Positions 52,401-62,981 of a stretch of DNA of 64,000 nt are shown piece by piece (positions within the stretch are counted from its first letter, which is position 1; every line of letters begins with the position of its first letter). Source of the stretch: Neoarius graeffei (taxonomy: Eukaryota > Chordata > Actinopteri > Siluriformes > Ariidae); NCBI RefSeq assembly GCF_027579695.1, contig NC_083587.1, positions 53,392,021 through 53,456,020 on the forward strand, written 5' to 3'. Below the pieces are notes generated by a model. The model was not told where the DNA came from, did no database searches, and saw only the letters and a list, made by a program, of their open reading frames with translations. A program made the position numbers and the translations under genes.

Positions 52401-55400
52401 CAATTTATTTTCCTTGGAACCTTTGATGCTCCCGTCTTTCTGATATTTAGGCCGACTTCAAGCTGATGTGTGACAACGCCATGGTGTACAACAGACCCGA
52501 GACCGTCTACTATAAAGCTGCGAAGAAGCTCCTTCACACAGGCTTCAAGATGATGAGCAAAGTAACACGCTGCCTCTTTGTATTCTGATTTTTGATTCTC
52601 CATCAAAATCATTTGTCCACTTCATGCACCCTAACATTAAAACGCGCTTCTAATTCTAATGCTTAGTATTTCCACTAACATGAGTAACATCACTGCGCTT
52701 GCTATGCACATGCATGATAGGCTTGCATGCTTCTTTTTTTTTTTTTTTAATCCCCAAGCCAGAGCCCTTTCCATTGCATGCCATCGGCTTTTACGTTCCT
52801 ACACTCCCATGGTCATGACCCACTCAGGCCTCATGATGGAGGAGTAAACACATGGCTGCGCGGCTCTTTTTCTGCTCTGTTTGCAGGAACGGCTGTTAGC
52901 TCTGAAGCGCAGCATGTCTTTCATGCACGACATGGATTTCTCTCAGCAGGCTGCCATTCTGGGTGACGAGGACGTAGCCGGTGAGGAGCCAGTTCCAGAA
53001 GTTGCCCATTTCCACACAGAGTCTGCCAAAAAATCCAAAAAGCAGCCGGTTAAAGAGCCCATGATGAGGTAAAGCTCAAGGTTTGAAGAAAGGATGCTAT
53101 GAATACTACAACAGTTGCTGTTTGTTTGTTTGTTTGTTTGTTTATTAGCTCATCCGGCCGGCAGGCCGATGAGCTTATGCCATCATGTGTTGTCCGTTGT
53201 CCGGCGTCCATCCAGCGTCGCCCACATTTCACAAAAATCGCTGCTTCTCTCTCAATTTCCCACCGATTTTTATTCTTTTTGGCAGGAAGGTAGATCTGCC
53301 TGGCGTGCATATAACTTCTACCCAAATTTGCATAATTGCAATTAACAAAGATACAGAGTAATTAAACCCTCACAAATTGCTTCTTCTCTCTCAATTCTTC
53401 ATCAATTTTGATTCTTTCTGGCATAAAGGTAGGGGTACCTAGGGTAGGCTTGACGGCGTGCCGCTGCGCTGATAAACTTCCCGTATGTTTGTATGGGAGA
53501 ACAGCATGTTTTCATTTGCCCTTCAAAGACATTTAAAAGCATTAATCTACATAAGATTCAAGAATAATTAACACATTTACGGAATACGTTGTTCATTTTG
53601 GGCGGCACGGTGGTATAGTGGTTAGCGCTGTCGTCTCACAGCAAGAAGGTCCGGGTTCGAGCCCCGTGGCCGGCGAGGGCCTTTCTGTGCGGAGTTTACA
53701 TGTTCTCCCCGTGTCCGCGTGGGTTTCCTCCGGGTGCTCCGGTTTCCCCCACAGTCCAAAGACATGCAGGTTAGGTTAACTGGTGACTCTAAACTGACCG
53801 TAGGTGTGAATGTGAGTGTGAATGGTTGTCTGTGTCTATGTGTCAGCCCTGTGATGACCTGGTGACTTGTCCAGGGTGTACCCCGCCTTTCGCCCGTAGT
53901 CAGCTGGGATAGGCTCCAGCTTGCCTGCGACCCTGTAGCACAGGATAAAGCGGCTACAGATAATGAGATGAGATGAGATGTTTGTATGGGAGAATAACAT
54001 GTTTTCATTTGCCCTTCAAAGACATTTAAAAGCATTTAATCTACATAAGATTCAAGAATAATTAACACATTTACGGAATATGTTGTTCATTATGGGTGGC
54101 ACGGTGGTGTGGTGGTTAGCGCTGTTGCCTCACAGCAAGAAGGTCCTGGGTTCGAGCCCCGTGGCCGGCGAGGGCCTTTCTGTGCGGAGTTTGCATGTTC
54201 TCCCCGTGTCCGCGTGGGTTTCCTCCGGGTGCTCCGGTTTCCCCCACAGTCCAAAGACATGCAGGTTAGGTTAACTGGTGACTCTAAATTGACCGTAGGT
54301 GTGAATGGTTGTCTATGTGTCAGCCCTGTGATGACCTGGCGACTTGTCCAGGGTGTACCCCGCCTTTCGCCTGTAGTCAGCTGGGATAGGCTCCAGCTTG
54401 CCTGCGACCCTGTAGAACGAACAGGATAAAGCGGCTAGAGATAATGAGATGAGATGTTCATTTTGTGCAGCGTTGTGGTGAGCTTTTACTTTAAGCGTTT
54501 AACGTCGTGTATTGCAATACACCAAATTCACAGGCGCCACCATCTTGGGTTTTTTAGTGATATTCGTCACCAGTCCGTGGTGTTTTGTTGTTGTTGTTGT
54601 TGTTACTTCCGGCTCGCTCACTGTTGGTTCGATCAGCTTGAAACTCATGATTCCCACCTAGTGGTCGAATCTCTCATGTTGACTTGTTTTTCCAATAAAA
54701 TCGGCTGAACCCTCGTGAAAGGTGAGATCACTGAGGAAAATTTTGTATCCTGCCTAAAAATCAATGATTTTCCTATTTTTTTTTTTCTTTCATGGAGAAA
54801 AAATGAGAAGAAGGTGTATACATATCAGTAATACTGTTTTGAAGAGAATTAACAAAAGTTTGACCCTCTTATACACAGCGCATTCGAGCACGACCGTCAT
54901 TAGTCACGCTTGGTGTCCACAATTTAAAGTGAACATACCCACTCAATTCTGGCTTTTATGTTGAAAAACAAAGGATGGACCGATTTCACTGATGCATTAC
55001 TTTTAAGCCTTTTAGGTGCATAATTGTGATATAAAGGAAGAAGCCTTTATCTGTAATTCTTACCCTGATACTCAAAATCCTAAATCTCTTTTTACTTTTG
55101 GCTTTTTGGTCTATTCATTTCTGATTGAGGTTTTTTTTTTTTTTTCTCATTAATGGAAAATTAAGCCAGTGGAAAATGACTGCTGGTTTATGACCGGGGC
55201 AACGGACAGAAATGGAAATGTTATAAAACACTGGATTTTCAAATGTTCACAACTTTTTTTGTTTTTAGACATATTTACAAAATTAAACAAGTTTTCAAAT
55301 CAGATCTTCACGCTCTTTAATTTGATACATTACACAACACTATGACAACTACTTTAAAAAACGGCCTGTCATTGCTACCTCAGGTAGCGATGCTTAATTA

Positions 55401-58400
55401 CAATTATTAATAATGAAGTTATGGACTAATTAAGCCTAGTTCAACAAAAATCGCTTCTTCTCGGTCAGTTCCTTGCCGTTTTGGATTCTTTCTGGCAAAT
55501 AGGTAGGTATTCCTAAGGTGTATCGTATATAGCTTGCAATATTTATTGTGCAAGGTGGCCCACTTTAGATCGTTCCTTCTGGACTAGACGGGATCGGAGT
55601 GAGCTATACCGTCATTGACAGTCTCGCTTATTTATTTAAAGGAACAGTCCACCGTACTTCCATAATGAAATATGCTCTTATCTGAATTGAGACGAGCTGC
55701 TCCGTACCTGTCCGAGCTTTGCGCGACCTCCCAGTCAGTCAGACGCAGTCAGACGCGCTGTCACTCCTGTTAGCAATGTAGCTAGGCTCAGCATGGCGAA
55801 TGGTATTTTTTGGGGCTGTAGTTAGATGCGACCAAACTCTTCCGCATTTTCCTGTTTACATAGGTTTATATGACCAGTGATATGAAACAAGTTCAGTTAC
55901 ACAAATTGAAACGTAGCGATTTTCTATGCTATGGAAAGTCCGCACTATAATGACAGGCGTACTAACACCTTCTGCGCGCTTCGGCAGCGCATTGATATCT
56001 GAGCTCCGTATCAATGCGCTGCCGAAGCGCGCAGGTGTTAGTACGCCTGTCATTATAGTGCGGACTTTCCATAGCATAGAAAATCGCTACGTTTCAATTT
56101 TTTTAACTGAACTTGTTTCATATCACTGGTCATATAAACCTATGTAAACAGGAAAATGCGGAAGAGTTTGGTCGCATCTAACTACAGCCCCAAAAAATAC
56201 CATTGGCCATGCTGAGCCTAGCTACATTGCTAACAGGAGTGACAGCGCGTCTGACTGCGTCTGACTGACTGGGAGGTCGCGCAAAGCTCGGACAGGTACG
56301 GAGCAGCTCGTCTCAATTCAGATAAGAGCATATTTCATTATGGAAGTACGGTGGACTGTTCCTTTAAGCTGAGCTTATATAGTGTGTAGGGTGTGCTTAA
56401 TCACAGTGTCATTACAAAAGAACCTTCCAATGGAACACAAGCGACGTTGTAAAGCTCATAAAACATTTGAGCAGGAACTGATGATGCTAATAATAATAAT
56501 AATAATAATATGTAAATTTAGACAGTCATTGAAAGAAAGAGATTTTACAGAACGTAACGTTGTTGGAAACATTTACAGTACTGTGCAAAAGTCTAAGGCA
56601 CCCTATTATTTTTTTTTTTTCCCCATACAAACTGACTTCTGCATTATCGAGTCAGTACAAAAACATTCTGGAGTCCAAACATTCATTTTCCAGCACAAAA
56701 TTAAATGTTGCCGGGAAAAAATGTGTGTATCTGAGCAGCATATTACATAAGAGGGCACTTTTCAGATGAATAAAGAAATCATAATCAAGGCTACTGGGTT
56801 TTGGGGCAAAATGAAGAAGCGAGTGTGACAGTCAAAGTGTCCAGAAGAACTTTGGCTGGTTCTGTAAGATGCTCAGTAAAACCTACAGCTCATTTCCGCA
56901 TAAAACTGCACTCACTGTACTCGAGACTACCTTTTTTTTTTTTTTTCCTTTTAAAGGCAAAGGGTCATCTCACACCAAATATTGACTTTTGTTTTACTGA
57001 TTATGGCTTACTGATTATAGTATTTATTTTTTTTATGTTGAAACATTTTCATTTCATTATTTTAAGCCATTTTTGGTCTCCAGCATTTCTTTACGTGTGC
57101 CTAAAACTTTTACACAATCCTGTACACATATTGGTGAGATATTTGGGAATGTCTATATGGAAAACTTTATTTTCATAATAGAAATCTTTACGGCTTCAGT
57201 GCAAAACTAAAAAGGCAGCTTCGTACATTAAACATGTCTTCAGTGATTGGCTGATTGACATTTGTAGTAAAGGGAATATTATGTAAATTTAAATTACATC
57301 ACAGCACTGTTGTAGTTTTCTATAACAGCAGCTATGACGGTGGCCTGCAAGGAAAATAACAGGTTTATACTAATGCACTTCTTCTCATATAATATCGTTT
57401 CTATTGCAACAGCTCCTTTACTGAGACTTGTATAGACACCAAAATACCACATAATGTAAGGCTAATTAATATGAGAGTACTTCAAAAAGTTCTCAGCCTC
57501 ACCTGGAAACAAGGGGCGTAACTCCCATTTTGGGGCATAACTGTATGCTATAAAGCCTTATCACTGTCCAGACAAACTCAAATCAAAGAAGCAATCAAAG
57601 AAAAAAAAGAGAAGAAAGCTTCGAGGTAGGGCGGCACGGTGGTGTAGTGGTTAGCACTGTCGCCTCACAGCAAGAAGGTCCGGGTTCGAGCCCCGTGGCT
57701 GGCGAGGGCCTTTCTGTGTGGAGTTTGCATGTTCTCCCCGTGTCTGCGTGGGTTTCCTCCGGGTGCTCCGGTTTCCCCCACAGTCCAAAGACATGCAGGT
57801 TAGGTTAACTGGTGACTCTAAATTGACCGTAGGTGTGAATGGTTGTCTGTGTCTGTGTGTCAGCCCTGTGATGACCTGGCGACTTGTCCAGGGTGTACCC
57901 CGCCTTTCACCCGTAGTCAGCTGGGATAGGCTCCAGCTTGCCTGCGACCCTGTAGAAGGATAAAGTGGCTAGAGATAATGAGATGAGATGAGATGAAGCT
58001 TCAAGGCAGGGCGGCACAGTGGTGTAGTGGTTAGCGCTGTTGCCTCACAGCAAAAAGGTCCGGGTTCGAGCCCCGGGGCCGGCGAGGGTCTTTCTGTGCG
58101 GAGTTTGCATGTTCTCCCCGTGGCCGCGTGGGTTTCCTCCGGGTGCTCTGGTTTCCCCCACAGTCCAAAGACATGCAGGTTAGGTTAACTGGTGACTCTA
58201 AATTGACCGTACGGTAGGTGTGAATGGTTGTCTGTGTCTATGTGTCAGCCCTGTGATGACCTGGCGACTTGTCCAGGGTGTACCCCGCCTTTCGCCCGTA
58301 GTCAGCTGGGATAGGCTCCAGCTTGCCTGCGACCCTGTAGAACAGGATAAAGCGGCTACAGATAATGAGATGAGATGAGCTTCGAGGTAGTGTGCTGTTG

Positions 58401-61400
58401 CTCCGGACAATGATCCCGTCCACACAGCGCAGGTGGCAGGGGCAGAATCAGCCAAACGTAGCTTGGATCTGTTGCCTCATGCATCTTACTCACCCGACCT
58501 GCCACCGTCTGACTTCTATCTGTTCCCCAAACTGAAATCCAACTCGCGTGGTCGCCATTTTCAGAGTGATGATGAAATCATCCGCGGCACGGTGGTGTAG
58601 TGGCTAGCGCTGTCGCCTCACAGCAAGAAGGTCCGGGTTCGAGCCCCGTGGCCGGCGAGGGCCTTTCTGTGCGGAGTTTGCATGTTCTCCCCGTGTCCGC
58701 GTGGGTTTCCTCCGGGTGCTCCGGTTTCCCCCACAGTCCAAAGACATGCAGGTTAGGTTAACTGGTGGCTCTAAATTGACCGTAGGTGTGAATGTGAGTG
58801 TGAATGGTTGTCTGTGTCTGTGTCAGCCCTGTGATGACCTGGCGACTTGTCCAGGGTGTACCCCGCCTTTCACCCGTAGTCAGCTGGGATAGGCTCCAGG
58901 TCGCCTGCGACCCTGTAGAACAGGATAAAGCGGCTAGAGATGATGAGATGAGATGAGATGAGATGAAATCATCCATGCTGTTGAGGAGCATCTGGAGGTT
59001 TAAGATGTGACCATGTTCCGCGAAGGGGTAGTGAAGCTTGAACATTGGTGGACCAAGTGCATTGAAGTCAAAGGAGAGTGCAAGAACAATCTTTCTCCTG
59101 GTGATGCTGAGAACTTTCTGAAGTCATAATCGAGAGTTGTTATGGTAAAGTTTTCTGTAACGAGTCTCCAGTGTCCAAAAAAAGGCCGCTTGTTTGTTCG
59201 CTGCTGTTACATAGGAACCAGCTTCTCTCATGGACGTCCCACAGCATTAAATTTCACTAAAAATGGATTAAAAAGTGCGGCTTGTCATTCATTTAATAAT
59301 TTTTTTTTTAAAATTGTATAAGAGGAATAAAAACACTTCAGGACCTGCGGTTATTGGAAAATAATCAACAGTAACTCCTGTTCAATAGAATTGAATGTGT
59401 TACTCCTTTGTTGGGTATTCCTTCCCTCAGTGACCTGTACGAGCCGGAGGGGAACGCGTGTAGCCTGACGGACAGTACAGCTGAGGAACATGTCCTGGCG
59501 CTGGTGGAGCACGCAGCTGATGAGGCCCGGGATCGTATCAACCGCTACATGCCAAACTCGAAGGTACACGATGTCGATTAAAATACTGTTAAGAGAGACA
59601 AATTATTAAGGTGCTTCCTGATGAGTTTTCTTTGTTTCTCTTATTCAGATAGGATACATTAAAAAAGAAGGAGATGGAACTCTGATTTATACTGTAGTTA
59701 ATCAGGATCCAGAGGCAGAAGGTACACATCACCATAGACAAACATTTTGTTTCTGGAAATTTTGGCACCAGGAAACTGGAGGGCTGCTTTTTTTTTTCCC
59801 TCCTTCCCCAACCCCCCAGCCCACCCCACCCCACCCCACCTTCCTCCCCACCCCACCTTCCTCCCCGTCAGCCAGCTGTCAAGTAGGAAAGTTTCCAAAT
59901 GCATGCTTTTGGTTAACATAACACATGAAACACCGAACATGACACACATAACACAAAATTAAAAAGAAAAAACATTTGTCCGAATCAACATTTTGCTGTT
60001 TTATTTAAAAGAAAGTAACAGCCCAATGTTTTCCCGAGTACAAACTCAGCACAAATGTTATTTTTGTGGGTGTGAAATTCTATTTATTTATAAATCAACG
60101 TGTTGCTGGTACTAAAATAGGACTGAGCATACATTTAAAAAAAATTCTCAATTTCAACATTTGATATTTCAACATTTGATCTTAAACAAGGGCGGCACGG
60201 TGGTGTAGTGGTTAGCGCTGTCGCCTCACAGCAAGAAGGTCCGGGTGCTCCGGTTTCCCCCACAGTCCAAAGACATGCAGGTTAGGTTAACTGGTGACTC
60301 TAAATTGACCGTAGGTGTGAATGTGAGTGTGAATGGTTGTCTGTGTCTATGTGTCAGCCCTGTGATGACCTGGCGACTTGTCCAGGGTGTACCCCGCCTT
60401 TCGCCCGTAGTCAGCTGGGATAGGCTCCAGCTTGCCTGCGACCCTGTAGAACAGGATAAAGCGGCTAGAGATAACGAAATGAGATGAGATCTTAAACAAT
60501 AACTAATTACCATTATTCTATCCACATTCACTGGATATGAGAAAATACGCGCTCTGATTCTACTACTACTACGATATCAGCTCATATACCGTGAGTAGAG
60601 AAAAACAAAATGGCGGAGCGTGTTGCTGAACCAACCGAGGACGTAATAAAAACTCTACTCGAAAACAAAACCCCAAAAAAAACAAAGAAAAAAATATGGA
60701 ATGAATGTATGTCCTCGTACTATTTTCAGTGAAATATAGTGCTTCCATGATTTGCGAATTACCACATTGTTTTTATTTACGAATTGGGGTTGTATGAGAA
60801 ATATTTAACAGTTATTCCACCAAATCGAGTCGTACATGAGCTGATAGCCAACGAGGTGCATAGCACCGAGTAGGCTATAAGCCATGTACGATTCGATTGA
60901 GTGACATCATCTGAAAAAAAAAAAAAACTTGAGGAAAAAATAAGGTACATTCTTACCATCAAATATATTCATACTTTCATTCCATATTTTGTTGCTGGGG
61001 TTTTGTATTTTTTTTTGGGGGGGGGGTTAGTTTTTATTACGTCCTCGGTTGGTTCAGCAACACGCTCCGCCATTTTGTTTTTCTCTACTCACGGTATATG
61101 AGCTGATATCCTAGTAGTAGAGTAGCCAATCAGAACGCATAATTGCTTAGTGAATGTGGATAGAATAATGGTAATTAGTTCTTGTTTAATTAAAAGGGGT
61201 GCAGCATCATAAATTACGTTGATGGTCCTTACAACGTTCTGTTTATTTTGTCAACAAGGAGTTTAAATACAAGTCATTTTAATTTTGGAACAAAGATTTC
61301 TGTGAACAAATTTAGATTTTTCTTCAAGAAATTTTCTGGAAAATGGTATCAGGACCAGAAAATGTACCAGAAGTGGAAAAACACCTACATGTGCATCACA

Positions 61401-62933
61401 TTGCTCAAATACAACTACTCTTACAGTCCAAATCCTTCCTGTTTCTAAAATGCAATATTTTACAGATGAAGAGACTCATACCGTAGATTTAAGCTCGCTC
61501 TGCAATAAGCTCTTACCTGGCCTTACAACATTGGGATTCAAAGATGACCGGAGACACAAGGGTAATTAGTCCAAAGCTCTCACCTTTATGCGCACTGCTT
61601 ATGTTTGGTGCACAGTTCTGATTTCATTCTTTTTTTTTTTCTGCGTTCAGTGACGTTCCTGAGTAGCGCGTACAACACTCAGACGCTGCAGAACAACTCC
61701 ATCTACCCGGACCTGCTTCCTGAGGAGATGGATACGCTGTATTCAGCTTATGGAGACGAGACAGGGGTGCAGTTCGCTCTCAGGTGTGCCATCAAAACTC
61801 TCAATCTGTCCTACCATCTGCTATGAAGAGAGAATTTTGTACAATCCGTTAACGGGTTTTGTTTATGATTATAGTCTATATTTTCCATACTGTATATTGT
61901 ATGTGCGAACTGTATGTGGTGTAACTGATCTGTACTGTGGTGTATCTATTGTATTGTTCTAGTCAATGCTAACTCGTTACTCCTGTCTTTCATTTGTCGA
62001 ACTATTACATTTTATGTGGTTGTGCGCATTAACATCAGTATCTCTGTCCATATGTGATATGGTCATGTTCAGCCTTCAGGAGTTTGTCAAGGACTGTGGC
62101 AGCTTTACCAAGAGGCTCGTCAATGATCTGTTAGATAAAATGACAGGCAACGATCACTCCAAGGCTACCTTCCAAATCCGACAGGTACCCGGGGATGTTA
62201 CTTACACCGATAGTTTGCCCAAAATGTAACTGATTAAAACATTTGGTGTATGAAATGTTTCTTTAGTTTTGCACTGGAGCAATGAGGCTAATGTAGCTTT
62301 AAAAAAAAAAAAAGCAATGGTTACCACTGCTGGTTTGTCAAAATAGTTACACATCAAACCAAGCTATGTGAATCAGTATCTCAGACAGACTTGCTGTGGT
62401 TCCTGAGACCTGGATGACTTACAAAATTGACAAATAATTGCCACGGAGCTTATGGCAACTCTAAATTGCCCATGTGTGTGAATGTGAAGGGTTGTTCGTC
62501 TCTGTGTTAGCCCTGTGATAGATCGGTGACCTGCCCAGGATGTACCCTGCTTTTCACCTGAAATCGGATGAGGAAAGAGGATATATAGATGGATGGATGG
62601 AGATTTGGATGGATGGATGGATGGATGGATGGATGGATGGATGACCAACTAGTGGCCTAGTGGTAGCATGTCCGCCTCTCAATCGGGAGATCGTGAGTTT
62701 TATTCACGGTCGGGTCATACCAAAGACTATCATAAAAATGGTACCTACTACCATCTGGCAAGGCACGCTGCAATACAGATGCGAGTGGGGAGTTAAACTC
62801 TCGTGGTTACCAGAGGACTAGCCCCCCACTGTAACCGTAGCTATGTAATAGGCGAGAGGCCGAGGGCTGCAGAAACAGCGGACATCGGCGCCACCCAATG
62901 CGCCACATGGCGCGGGAAGGACTTTTAACTTAA

Positions 62934-62981
<48 letters not shown>

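Larger units (their letters stand above)
57480..59123 (+). mobile_element. Mariner (DD34D-type) remnant holding three V-SINEs
   Basis: Ends CTTCAAAAAGTTCTCAGCCT and, inverted, CTTCAGAAAGTTCTCAGCAT. Removing the SINEs joins the transposase pieces. It lies in BRD9 intron 8. Confidence 0.8.
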
